Source: Poronia punctata (Eukaryota; Ascomycota; Sordariomycetes; Xylariales; Xylariaceae). Taken from it: DNA of 64,000 bases. The DNA lies in assembly GCA_022579005.1 (NCBI GenBank), contig MU401530.1, positions 100,114 through 164,113 on the forward strand, read 5' to 3'. A model generated the notes under the pieces. It saw only the letters and a list, made by a program, of their open reading frames with translations. It was not told the DNA's origin and made no database searches. Position 1 is the stretch's first letter, and every line of letters begins with the position of its first letter. The translations under genes were made by a program, and so were the position numbers. Below, piece after piece: positions 8,335 through 20,362 of this stretch.

Positions 8335-11300
8335 AGTCAAAGCTGTTTGTTGAAACCCGATTTGCTACTCGCGCATATGTCATAGAAAGCTGTCGGTCGA
8401 TGTGTGTACATAAAAAATAGAGGTGGATACGAACCCACTGAGGTCCTTAAGTCCTGCCCTAATTGGCGTTCGGTTGTTCCACACTGCTTCCTAATACGCA
8501 CGTATTTCTAGAGAAATCGGGCGCGTCAAGCCTTGAAATTTTCAAATACTCTTGGACTCCTTGTCTTGTGATACCTACGCAGAAACATACATACTCGACG
8601 TTCATGGCTCAGGGGAGACTGTACATGTATTCTATACCTCTGAGACTTCTCTTGGGGCCTAGGACTTGTTTATCAGGTCATAGTCAATAATGCTGCGGGG
8701 AAAGTCTAACCTAGGTGCCGGAGAAATCACAAAACATGAAACTTTGTCAAGATCTGTTCCGGTTGCTACCTATACTGGAAATTTTGCACACGTGAATATC
8801 TTCCCAAGCATGTCAACGTTGTCAGGTAGAAACCAGACCTGTGTGCCTGGAAAATACCTTTTCTAAGGCTCAGGACAGGTCATGAATGCAACGATACGCT
8901 AGCTAAACACAGGCCAAAAGCAATTCGCAACGGCGTGTTCGTGCAACCCTACTCCAATGGATATTCAGCGACCAGCCTCCAAGCGGGGGCGGGTTCCTCC
9001 AAGACGACAGTGGTGGGATCACGTTGCATGACATCCGAAGCCGCGATACCTGCATCTACTCAGGGCCACTATGTGACTCACAAATCTCGAGACGAAGGGA
9101 GACATTTCGAAGAATCACGCATATCCTACCCCTTGTTCTGTGCTCTCCTTTGTCCGCTACGACGCCAACCGACAGCATACTGGTGTTGACCTGTATGTTC
9201 GTATCGAAGCTATGGTTCGATGACGTGTTGTAAGGGCCTCGTAACTCTCTGTTACCTACAAGGCAGACAGCGTACCAATGCATTCCCGGATAAGTTCCAT
9301 GCTCGCGAGGCGTGCAACAACCCCGGTCCAGAAGGCGCGTATTGCTGTTGGACTAGCGTCCACCATCAAGTGATACCTACTTCGAGCGACAGAGGTGCGT
9401 TGAGGCAACCCTGGCCAGCGGGTCGCCTCTCTCGATGATGCCTATTGTAGCAGGCGCAGATGAAACAAACGCCAATACCTAACCTACTCCCTTGCATGCC
9501 AAAAAATGGTGGAAGGGTCATCAATTCTGGCGCGCCACTTAAAACCGTCTCTCATGTCCATCCGTTTGTCGACACGTCGAGGATGGGCAGAATCGGCCGT
9601 CCTTCCGGTCAAGTAAACGTTGTTCTTTTTATGGGCGGTGTACTGTACCCCAAGGCGACAGAGACGATTGGACTTGTCAAGGTGGCAAACGATCACTTTG
9701 AGAAGTCGAGCAGTCGAGCAGTCAAATCCTCTCTTTTCCAGTCCCATATCGGCACTAGAGCATAGTAGGTATCAGTACCAGGCGTGCTAGGCTATCCGTT
9801 AGACACCTAGGTTAGGTTAGGTTAGCTGATTTAAGGTAGGCAACTCTTGACGACGCCTTGAGGACGCAATGTAACACACCACACCTCCCTGCCTCTGGTA
9901 AAGGACAATTCAACGATACCCCTACTCATACAACGTACACAACATAAGACGCATATGTATTAACTGACTCATCCATATTTGCATCTGGACCAGGAGGTGG
10001 GTATTCTGCAGAACCAGATAGCAAATTTTGAGCCAGAGATATCTACGAGTACACGTGTGAGAGACATCTCTCAGAGCACAGCTACTTCCGCTCTTCCAGT
10101 GTCCGTACGCCACAGAATACCGCTCACCGCCCACCCCGCGAACTACCCCAGGCGACGGGGTTGTTTTACGCATTGATAAGAGCACCTCTGGTTTTCTACG
10201 CGCACGCGTATTCAGCACAACGAGAACGGAGTCCGAATCTTGTACAGTTTTGAGTCATTCGACATGAACCTGGTTATAATGATATGCAGGCTAAGCAGCA
10301 TGTGGGAAAGACGTCCTGTGCAAGTCTGCATGCCTGGTTGGCTACCTCCCTTGATACTGAACAGTTGTGACGCCGTTGCTGTAGGGATTCCAGCGTCTAA
10401 GATGCGTCTAAGATGCGTTATGATGCAGGGCAGGTAAAGTTGGGAATATGTGAATAACGATCACGGGAACAAATCACAATAGCAAGGCCGACTCACTATT
10501 TTCTGGCCATTTGGTAGTTTATAAAGATATGTAAGGTAAGCCTCCCTTGAAAAATTTCCCGTACAGAAAAGCTTCCCCAGTATACCACTTTACCTTGGAA
10601 AAACACCGATGGTTATGAGAACCAAGTAGATGAAAGACAGGATCTACGATACATCTCCATCATCTTTGTAACCCTGCCAACTGTTCTATTACGAAATAGG
10701 TAAAACACCTTCTTCTAGCGTGGTTCTTCTTCCCTAATGATGTACTCATACACAACTATACCAAGATAGAGGTAGATACCTGACTACTTACCTACTCGTG
10801 CCTACCTCATACGTCCAACCCTGCCTTACCCTTATCACCTTACCTAACCAAACCAAAACTCTGAAAACTAATTAAACCAGACTGTCACCGCTCATAAAGT
10901 TGAAGGCAGTCGTGAGTTCTCTGGCTGAGCATCAATCCGCCATTGCATCTCAAGCGCAACTGCTTGTCTGGTAAGTGAGAATTCCTTCCCTTGGACGACG
11001 TCTTCGTCCCGCCCCGGCGTTTCAACTACCTTGTACCTGCCTATCCTCTGCCATACACCTACCGAAACCTCACGTCTTGTCTTTGTAACTAGGACCTGTC
11101 CTCCGGCAAGTGCAAGACCAGGTGCCCTATACAAAGTACTAGATAGGTGGATTGGGGGGAGCTGCTCTCGGACACATCCGCCCTCAAATTCCGGTACTCT
11201 GCATTTCATGTTCAACGTTGTATGACGGATCGGTCCTATGTTAGTACTGTCGCTAGGTACTAGGTAGTTACATGGTACACATCTGTTTGTGCCTCGGTAG

Positions 11301-11862
11301 CGACTGTCAATTGCGCGGCTGCTATCAGTATCTACCTACATGTACTTCTTCATCGCTGTTTGCAACATCTTCACGCCTTCCAAACCCACACCCAAACAAA
11401 ATCTGAACCCTAGTAGGTAATTCCAACGGCCAAGACTGCCTCCTAACCTGACTGCGCCGTCCGCGCTGCTGGAAGGTGGCTTGCTGTTTATCAAACCGGT
11501 CTGGTGTTTGGGGCAATTGCACATTTATATTGTTTGTCATGAGGTAGGTTTGATACCTCCTTGCCCCAGCCTGTATCTTCAAATACAACGCAGTTCCTTC
11601 ATTCCCTTCCGTTCCCCCCCCCAGTTTCTCATTGTTGGGCTTTTATTACATTATCGCTTCATATCATCTCAGGCCCGTATTCAAAAGGTACGCCGCCCCG
11701 AGTCTGGCCTAGTGGCTCAAGCAAGGGACGTCTTTTTATTATGGAATGAGGTGCTAACGAATTTCATATTTAGGCATTGGTAGTATTACCCTTGTTAATT
11801 TAATTACCGGCACATCCTTTTTCGCCCCAAACCTTCGATAACTCGGGGAGCGTGCTCTGAGG
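8335..11862. other. Intergenic region upstream of the Argonaute gene
   Basis: About 3.5 kb with only short unsupported open frames. It holds a tRNA-like remnant at about 8421-8490, a short TTAGG-type repeat (three GGTTA units) near 9808-9826, and pyrimidine-rich DNA from about 11,540. That last stretch is a likely Argonaute promoter and 5' UTR. Confidence 0.5.
8421..8490 (-). pseudogene. tRNA-like remnant (possibly tRNA-Leu)
   Basis: On the minus strand the stretch contains CCGAACGCC, GCAGGACTTAAGGACC and a T-arm-like GTGGGTTCGTATCCAC, followed by TATTTTTT. The CTTAAG block could be a UAA anticodon loop. The anticodon stem has mismatches, the T-stem lacks one base and no acceptor stem could be paired, so this looks degenerate rather than functional. 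Confidence 0.3.
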
Positions 11863-14800
11863 ATGTCCGACTACCAACCTAGAGGTCGTGGTGGTGGCGG
11901 TCGAGGTGGTGGAGGGCGCGGTGGTGGAGGGCGCGGTGGAGGTCGCGGTAGGGGAGACTTTGACGGCCAAGGCCGGGGCCGCGGCGGTGCAACTTTCTCA
12001 GGGTACCAAGGAGGCCGTGGTGGTGGAGGTGGCGGTGGCGGTGGCGGTGGCGGTGGCGGTGGCGGCTACGAGGGCGGTGGTGGTCGTGGCCGTGGAGGCG
12101 GTAGCTACGAGGGCGGCGGTGGTCGCGGCCGTGGAGGCGGTGGCTACGAGGGTGGTGGTGGTCGCGGCCGTGGAGGTGGCTTTGACGGTGGTGGTCGCGG
12201 TGGCTTCGACAAGTTCGCTGGTGAACAAATAGTCTTCACGTCAGTTCTCTTCCTCGCCCCCTCTCGTGAAGTTGCCTCGTGCTGACATCAGGGTCTTATC
12301 AAAGCTATGATGGCGTCGTGCCTCCGCCGGACAATGCCGTTACGGCCCTGGAGAACAAGATTATCGCTCCACTAACGGGCGTCAGCGCGCTCAATGCTAA
12401 AATGGCAAAGACCAAAATATCCGGGAGTTCGGGCTCCAAAGCTCCCGCCTCTACGGGCGACGTATTCCCCGTGCGGCCAGCCTTTGGAACCCAGGGCAAA
12501 CCGATCATCCTTTGGGCCAACTATTTTCGGGTCAACGTGAATGGCGGCTCCGCGCTTTACAAGTATTCCCTCAAGGCGACATGGAAGGGGAAAGCTTCTC
12601 CGGACGGCGGAGAGCCAATAAAAGAAAAGGGGGACAAGAAAGTTCCCGACCCCAAGGGTAGAAAGCTCCACAACATCCTTGGGTCCGCTCTGAAACAAGT
12701 GGCCAAGCCGGGGCAATATGCCACGGAGTTCAAGGACCAGGTGATTACACGCGAGGCCCTTCAGTTGCCACCAAGCAAGACGGTCTTGGTAACTTACGAC
12801 GTCGAAGGCAGAGGTGACGTGTTCGAGGTCCTTTTTGACGGCCCGACCAATGTCGACATTCCGGGTCTCCTCGCGTATCTTCGGACGGGAAAGGACCCGA
12901 CAGGTGACGTATCTTTCCCCAAGTATATTGAACAAGTGGATGCCATTAGTGTCATAGCCGGCCACCACGCCCGAAGCAACGCATGCCGCGAAAAAGGCCA
13001 CGCAGATCTGGCATCCCTCGGCCGCAGCCGTTATTTCCCCTTGAATATTCAAGAAGAGTTGAAGGAGCTATACGGTCCCGAGTACAACAGGATCATCCGA
13101 GGCTATTTTCAAAGTCCCCGCCTGGCGACCGGGCGCCTTCTACTGAACGCGAACGTCAGCCACGGCGTTTTTCGGCCGAAGGGCAAGGTCTCGGATCTCT
13201 ACGAGGGTGGCTTCAACCTATACGATCTCCACAAAGCTCTCGCAAAATTGAAATGCCGGGTCAAGGTCCTGTCAGAAGACAAGAACCCCCAAAACTTCAA
13301 GGTGCATGAAAGGACGATTCACGGACTGGCCGATCCGAAGAAGGATGCCAGAGGCAAGGACCCTCCAAAGATCAAACAGTTTGGAGCCGATGCTGCGAAT
13401 GTCCTTTTCTACCTTAAATCTCCAGCACCGGCAGGGCTCAAAGCTAACGCCTACTGCTCGGTCAAGGAATATTATAAGAAGCGTAAAGTGGCCCGTCGCC
13501 ATGCTGCATGGTTGTAGATGCTAACTGCTCGCAGGATACGGATACGACGTCAAACCGGAATACCCCGTGGTGAACATTGGGGGCCAGTCGAAACCGATTT
13601 ACATGCCTGCAGAATTGGTCGAGGTACTAGACGGCCAGGCAGTGAAGCGGAAGACTACACCCAACGAGACGCGGGACATGATCCTTTTCTCTTGCCGATC
13701 TCCGTACGCCAACGCAACGTCGATTGCCACTCTTGGCCGCAAAGTCCTTGGCCTCGACGGCTCTGATACACTAAAGGCTTTTGGTCTGCAAGTGGATAAA
13801 CAGTTGCTGACGGTGCAGGGACGGGAGTTGCCGCCCCCTACCGTCGTCTATCGAGACAACAAGACGGCCATTGTAAGGGACGGGGAGTGGAACATGGAAA
13901 GCGTCAAGGTGTACCGACCCGGTGTCAGGATCGATCGATGGTTTTGGATATCGGTCCGTGACCCACGGGGTTACACGCTTCGTGTCAACGAGGTACACGA
14001 TCACATGGGGGCATGGATAGATTTCATGCAGAGGCAGGGGATAGCTATTGCGACTGCGGCTCTCCCCATGCGACCCCAAGACTGTGAGGTGGCGATTGAG
14101 GACGTGGAGGCATTATTTAAATACATGAAGGCGAAGGACCCCCAATTCGTCTTTGTCGTCCTCCCCGGCAAAAAGACGGACACAGACAAGTACAACAAGA
14201 TCAAGCAGTTATGCGACCGAACCTTTGGCTACCGCAGTCAGGCGGTACTGTCGGACAACTTGAGGAAGTCTAATCCGCAGCTGTATGCCAACCTGGGCCT
14301 GAAGGTGAACCTAAAGATGGGCGGGGTAAACCACAAACTGCGAGAGGATGTCACGATTGTCAAGAATGAGCACACGATGCTGGTCGGTTACGATGTGACG
14401 CACCCGACGAACCTTGCTGGCGACATCCGGGGCGTGCCCAGCTTGGTTGGCATGGTGGCGAGCATCGACAAGGAATTGTCACAGTGGCCCGGCACGGCCT
14501 GGGCCCAATCGGGGAAAGTCGAGATGTTGGGTGACGAGCTGAAGGAGCGCTTTGCGGGGCGTCTCCGTCTATATCGCAGACACAATCAGGACAACCTACC
14601 TGTGAACATCATCATATTCCGCGACGGCGTGTCCGAGGGGCAGTTCTCGCAAGTTATTGACCAGGAGCTCCCCCGTATCCGCCAGGCCTGCCAGCAGATG
14701 TATCCTGCAAACGCGCCGCCGAAAATCACGTTGATAGTTTCGGTCAAGCGTCACCAAACGCGATTCTACCCGACGAACTCGAACAACACGGTCAAGTCCA

Positions 14801-15285
14801 GAAACATCAAGAACGGAACCGTTGTGGACCGTGGAGTGACGCAGGCAACCACGTGGGATTTCTTTTTGACTGCTCATAAAGGGCTACAGGGTAGGTTGGA
14901 TACGGGTGACGTTGTGACGGACGATATGGTTTAGCATGCTAACATTTGTTTTTGTCTAGGTACGTCGCGCCCGGCTCATTACACTGTATTGCTTGACGAA
15001 GTGTTCCGCTCCAAGTCGGCGCAAGATGCAGCCAACATGTTGGAGAAGTTGACATTTGAGACGTGTCACCTTTTCGGACGAGCTACCAAAGCGGTCAGCA
15101 TTTGCCCACCTGCATACTACGCTGATATTCTGTGCACGCGTGCGCGGGTGTATCTGGCGGATAAGTTTGAAAGGGCGGATACCGAAACTGTGACATCGGG
15201 CAAGTCGGGCTCGAGGTCTGAGGAGTCGGTCGTCGAAAACATTGATGTACATCCAAACCTGGCGGATGCAATGTTTTACATTTAA
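11863..15285 (+). CDS. qde-2: Argonaute protein, QDE-2-like
   Basis: Four exons (11863..12220, 12292..13482, 13535..14890, 14960..15285; introns 71, 52 and 69 nt) give 1076 aa. An RGG/poly-Gly N-terminal tail of about 115 residues precedes the N, PAZ, MID and PIWI domains. PAZ ends around SVKEYYKKRYGYDVKPEYP, restored by the second splice. The PIWI slicer tetrad is visible: D803 (GYDVTHP), glutamate-finger E846 (KVEMLGDEL), D880 (FRDGVSEGQ) and H975 (TSRPAHY, after the last splice). A D-E-D-H set implies slicing competence. In Neurospora QDE-2 drives quelling and SMS-2 drives meiotic silencing; the Gly/Arg-rich tail and overall form favour QDE-2, but the paralogue was not resolved. Introns have clear GCTGAC or GCTAAC branch sites. 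No Dicer, RdRP or other silencing gene is nearby. Confidence 0.93.
11888..12200 (+). repeat. GGT/GGC-rich low-complexity tract encoding RGG/Gly tail
   Basis: Imperfect GGYGGYGGY trinucleotides encode poly-Gly and repeated YEGGGGRGRGGG blocks of the Argonaute N-terminus (about 36-39 nt period between 12070 and 12180). Such a tract is prone to length variation. Confidence 0.8.
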
Positions 15286-16296
15286 GTAGACGTTGGAGGA
15301 TGGATTGTGCGAATGTGTTGACGAGATGAAATGAAGGCGCGGTGTAGGGCCCTGTTGTTTGAAGATAGTCGATATTGTTTGGCATGGCTTGTGCAAGCTA
15401 GGTAGGTCGTTTGGGTTGTACTAACCTAGCTCGGCGCCGGCCATGACTTCTTTATGGTAACTGGTTATGGGAAGTACTCATACAGACAAGAAATTGCGAA
15501 GCATATCAATTTGACTTTTGTGTTGCCTTACCCCTTTTCGAACCCGTGCTCCGAGACTTTGGCGTACCTACCGCAGCGGGACCCGTAGAGTGGTGACAAG
15601 TCTAATGAGGCTTGTTGTATAATGTATAGTTAGGATCAGAATAAGTACTGTAACCTACATCGCTGCGCAGGAACATTACGGCTGGTTTCCAATCCTCGAG
15701 ATGGATTCTTTTGATGTAGGAATGCGTTAGTTATCTGGATATACTGAGAAAACTATGATTTATCTTTTGGAGTCGACTCTTTAAAGTTATGGTACTGTAT
15801 TGATTTAGGTTTGTTTGGTAGTATCAAGTCCAGATGGGATATGACAGTCTTTAAAATATTTAATGAATATCACCACCCGTTTCCTACATCTACAAGGTAT
15901 GACCCATGTATATATTAATCGTACGTGATGCAGATGAGTTGGAGATTTGTATACGACCGCCGGAATTCGGTTTTATTGGGAAAAGACGAGGAGGGTCTTC
16001 AAGTACAAGGTTAGGGATATTAGTCTGTTATTCTGGATTTGATAAGTGAGTGACATGATGAAACAGATAAAGAGTATCACTGATCAGGGGAGTTGGAAGT
16101 GTCGTGGGGATTTCTTTGATATATTCTTTATTTTATCCACTCTTCACAAGATCATTCCACTCCTTAAATCGCCGTCGGCCTGGAAAACAGCCAGCTTCTC
16201 GACTGCCTCGGCAGTCTACCGAACGCGACGCCTCTTTCTTCTTCTTCTTCTTCTTCTTCTGAGGCACGTCCTTATGGATGGATGGATCAGGTTAGG
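15286..16296. other. Convergent intergenic region
   Basis: 3' flanks of the Argonaute gene and the CorA-like gene. A (TTC)n microsatellite lies at about 16232-16260. The remainder is moderately AT-rich with no open frame worth calling. Confidence 0.5.
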
Positions 16297-18295
16297 TTAG
16301 TCTAGGACACCAGACATGGCCAATGCTCGAGTAATCCCGTTGTCGTCTCTGGTAGATATCGAGGGGCGCGGGGTATCCAGTTGGTCACTGGACCAGTCTT
16401 CGCTGAACGTGGGGGAATTTACGTCTTCCTCTTCCCTTTCATGAGCGGCTGTATTCGTTTCGCCTCTTGCATCATCATCATCATCATCATCATCGTGTTC
16501 TTCTTCCGGTACCGATTCCGCTTCGATTCTACTGTTGTTGTTGTTGTCGTCGTCGTCGTCCTCGACCTGGCCTTCCTCAACGTTGGGGACTTTTGCGTTG
16601 CGGAGATGAGTGATCCAGCTGGAGATTATCTTGATCAGACGATTTACAAGGAAGATGGAGCCTCCGATTACAATACAGAGTACTACCGGTCCGAAGATGG
16701 CGACGGCAGTTCCGTAACCCAGGACTTTCGAGCCGAGCACGACGTCTTTGAACATGCCGACGAGAAAAGACGAGAGTACCAGGCTGAAGTAGATGGCCAG
16801 GGCCGTGCCCCCCGTTAACAACAGTACGGGTTGTATAAAATACCTGTAGATCTTGATTCCGCGGAACATACTCACCGTCTCGCCCAAGACGTTGAGGACG
16901 GAGAATAGGCCCAGGCCTAGGAGAGCGACGGCGCTGATGAGCACGAGGACGCCGAAAAAATCATACAATAGGTAGCCTAGGTCTTGGAAGCGTGTCTGCA
17001 TGCTGAGAATGGCAGATGCTAGGGACGGGGGCAGGAAGATGGTCGCCAGTAAGGTCAGCCTTTGCACGCTCTCCGTTTCTTTCAAGCTCCTAGCTAGGTC
17101 AAGATACTTGAGGTCTTGCTCGAGGTCGCCTAATAGCCTCGTCTGGAGCCGCCGGATGTCTTTACAGCAGCCTTGGAGCTCTGTCGTTAGAATAGACAAT
17201 TGGGGTTCGAGGCGGTCCTTGTGCGGGTCCCGAGAGGCGAGATTGCGGTTGAGCTCTAGTAGAGACTCGAGTGTCTCTACCACGATGGCTCCGGTCTGTT
17301 CGACATTCCTGTAGAAAAGGGCATCCTCGACAAATCTGGAATGGTGCCATTTTTGCAACCGAGAGTCCTTGGGATTCAGGGCCAGTCCTTCGTACTGTAT
17401 ATACTCTCTTACCAGCCTGGTCATGAAATCCGTAAACAGATTGAGGCAGGCGTGATGATACTGGAGACAGACGACTTGTCTCCAGTTAGTATCAGTCCTC
17501 AGAGGAGCATATGTTTGCTCTAGACCTCTGAATTCGCCCACAAAATCACTGGTAACCGGGACGGGGAAACGGTCACGATGCTCCTCGAACGACTTGAACA
17601 TCCGCCTTGAGACGTATGTCTGACACGATATGAAAACTGGTCCTTTGTCAAAAAAGGGAGAAAAAAAACCCCCACTCCTGTCCGCGTAATACAACAGCAA
17701 GATACGCACCTATTCGTTGGCCATCCTTGCCTGTGCCAAAGGCAAAGTCGCGCTCCGTCCTAGCCCAGTTATGATAGCGCTCATTAATGACTGCCTTGAC
17801 ATTTCGCCTCATGTCCACAATCAGACGTGTGTTTCTTAGAATGCGCGCGGCATTCCGTTTCCTATCGGATAGGTAGCTGTATCCTTGCATTCGGGCCCAA
17901 GGGCCATTTGAGCTTCTAAACTGTGAGCAGAGCGCTCTGAAGCCCGTTTCAGGTATCCGACTATTGCCCTCCCCGATACCAAGAAGCCCGTCGACCCGGC
18001 TACGATACCCGCCATAGTAATAGAGCTCGTCGACGAAGATCCGGACAGTGTTGGCGGGTTGCGCCTGTAGTTCAGCCAACACCCCCCCGGAATCAGAGTC
18101 GGGACCTCCGTGGTATACGGCAAGTGGGGTGGCGGCATGGCTCACGTCAGGCGGTGGTCCGTCGTTGCCCAAGACGGCGACGGGGACGTCCCAAACCCCG
18201 AGGTAACCACGATCTTGGAATTTATCGAGGAGATACTCGTCGCCTTTGAAGAGGAAGTTCTTGTACCATTCCTTGGCCCCCTTGAACCTGCCCAT
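16297..18295 (-). CDS. CorA-like membrane protein
   Basis: Exons 18295..17710 and 17636..16297 (donor GTGCGT, 73-nt intron) give 641 aa. An alternative acceptor at 17643 adds two residues and fits the frame equally well. The long N-terminal half is soluble and helical. The C-terminal half carries the CorA-type run RLTLLATIFLPPSLASAIL followed by three strongly hydrophobic segments (roughly FFGVLVLISAVALLGLGLF, VLLLTGGTALAIYFSLVL, GTAVAIFGPVVLCIVIGG). The GMN motif of true CorA Mg2+ channels is absent, so ion transport is uncertain. The tail is very acidic, with poly-Asp and poly-Asn runs from GAT/AAC repeats. Many ascomycetes have families of such CorA-like proteins with no known role. Confidence 0.75.
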
Positions 18296-19371
18296 AGCTA
18301 TTACTATTACTATATTGGGTTATTGCCGTTGACAGATAGGTCGCCCGTGTCCAAGACACCACTGCGCGTTGGTGTTTGTAGAAGTTATGGGTAAGAAATA
18401 CGTCGACCGGATTGCCCCTTCGTGCCTGAAGTGATCTTGACAGTAATAAATAAGCAGGGCCAACAAAGGATCTCCATGGACCATCCCCAACCGTGCGGGG
18501 GCTATTCCAGTTCGGGGGCCTGTAACCCTCCCAGGGGTCCAGCTGAAATGTGAAGGTCACCTCTATCGATCATGCTGGCTGGCTCTGAGACGTATCAAGT
18601 TATCGGGTACAGGTCGGCGGTGGCTTTGAAGTACGAGGACATGGCCCTCCGGGAGCCCCTGATCTTTCCCATTTTCGCCTGATTTTCGTAACCTACTCGT
18701 AGATACCTTGAACTGCCTGGTCTAGACAAGCTGGTAGACGTAACTTTGCGGCTTATTCAGACTTGGCATTAATAGGTAGATGCCGACCACTCCTTTATCC
18801 CTTCATACGGAGATGAGATGTTTGTGATAAGGCAACTACCCGTCTGCCTACCCCGAAAGACGTGACAGGTGGAATTTTAGGACCTCCCACTAGGTTACAG
18901 CTATGGCAATAGCAATAGCAACCCACGAAGGAAACACACGTTTTTTTGGGATGGGAGCTGTTAGACGTGTTTCTGGGACCTGACAGAACTCTTCATCTAA
19001 CAACTGTCATCAAAGTCAAGTTGGTGAGCAGTGAGCAATTACGACAGGTATGAAGGAAGGTAGAGTCCTAAAGAATATATACCTTACGTATCCTATCTCG
19101 GGTACCTGGACACCTACAGGGGACCCACAGGCAGTAGCTCCATCACGTCATGCCCCGGAGACTAGCCTACTCCTAGGTATTCTAGACCACCTGCAGGTAG
19201 GTAAGTACCTATCATGGGCGGAAAACCGCCAGACAAAGCTCAAGAAACTTTTCGAGCTCATTGTGCTTCATAACCAAGGAACCGGTCCTTCATTCAGTCA
19301 ACTTCAATTTCTCAACGTACAATTACAAGAAAATACGACCGTAAATCAGCGAAACAATCCCCGTCGTCGCA
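18296..19371. other. Divergent intergenic region
   Basis: Between the CorA-like gene (minus) and FMP52 (plus). No supported open frame: a minus-strand frame at 18222-18560 overlaps the CorA start and shows no domain. It contains the promoters of both genes. Confidence 0.45.
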
Positions 19372-20163
19372 ATGACCACCACCACCACCACCACCACAAC
19401 CGCCGCAGTAATCGGCTCAACAGGCCTCGTAGGCCACTCGATCCTCCAAACCCTCCTCGACCTCGACGCCTACAAGAAAGTATACACCATCTCTCGCCGC
19501 GCTCCCAAAACCACAGACCCCTCTTCCAAACTCAGCGCGGCCATAGAAACCGACACTTCAAAATGGACTTCTCAACTCGCCGGTCTCTCACCCCTCCCCT
19601 CCATCATTTATTCGGCGCTAGGAACGACGCGCGCCCAAGCGGGCGGAATCGCAAATCAATGGAAGATTGATCATGACCGTAAGTTTGAACCTCCCCTCTC
19701 CTCACTTCCCCCTTTGCTGACTAGGTATGATACATCTACAGTAAACGTCGAACTCGCCAAAGCATCCCACGCCTCCGGGATCGAAACATTCGTATTCATA
19801 TCCTCGGCTGGTACGCGCGGGTTTCCTAGCAGCATGGTGCCCTATTCCAAGATGAAGAACGGCGTCGAAGACGCGATTAAATCGCTCGGGTTCAAACAGG
19901 CCATCATTTTACACCCGGGCTTCCTCATCGGTCATCGAGAGGAGCAACATGCCGTTTATCCCGTTCTGGAAGGGTTTTCGCGCGGGATGAGATCTTTGCT
20001 GGGTCAGCGCGTCCAGGATATGTTTGCGCAAGAGGGCGAGGTCGTCGCGCGTGCCGCTGTCAAGGCGGCGAGTTTGGCGGCGCAGGGAAAGGCGCCGGCG
20101 AAATATTGGGTTCTGGAACAGAGTGATATTGTTAGGTTGGGGAGAGACGAGTGGGATTTGTAA
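19372..20163 (+). CDS. FMP52: FMP52-like mitochondrial NAD(P)-binding protein
   Basis: Exons 19372..19678 and 19742..20163 give 242 aa. After a poly-Thr start (ACC repeats), the Rossmann motif AAVIGSTGLVGHSIL appears, followed by FVFISSAGTRGFPSSMVPYSKMKNGVE (an SDR-like SxxxxxxYxxxK region) and IILHPGFLIGHREE. This order matches FMP52, a yeast mitochondrial outer-membrane protein related to human HTATIP2/TIP30. The intron (63 nt, GTAAGT...CTACAG, branch GCTGAC) is a multiple of three and lacks stops, so a retained intron would add 21 residues. Splicing joins IDHD to LNVELAKASHASG, which matches the family far better. Catalytic function in the family is unknown. Confidence 0.85.
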   Translation: MTTTTTTTTTAAVIGSTGLVGHSILQTLLDLDAYKKVYTISRRAPKTTDPSSKLSAAIETDTSKWTSQLAGLSPLPSIIYSALGTTRAQAGGIANQWKIDHDRKFEPPLSSLPPLLTRYDTSTVNVELAKASHASGIETFVFISSAGTRGFPSSMVPYSKMKNGVEDAIKSLGFKQAIILHPGFLIGHREEQHAVYPVLEGFSRGMRSLLGQRVQDMFAQEGEVVARAAVKAASLAAQGKAPAKYWVLEQSDIVRLGRDEWDL

Positions 20164-20362
20164 AAGGGGGCTGGCCTGCTATGATTTATTGTCTAGTTTT
20201 GGTGTTTAGGGCGTTTTTTTTTTTTTTTGGAACGGCGGCATGAAGTCTAACTCTTACATAGGTATATACCCCTCCTCATTCTTCATATAAGTAAGCGTCA
20301 TATTGACGAGAGCACTCTAGTCTATCTTTCAATGGATCAGTGTTATCAACATCTAAAGTGAT

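Noticed and set aside
12372..13052. 226-codon frame antisense to Argonaute
   Set aside because: The plus-strand PAZ-region protein is clearly coding; this is its reverse-strand shadow.
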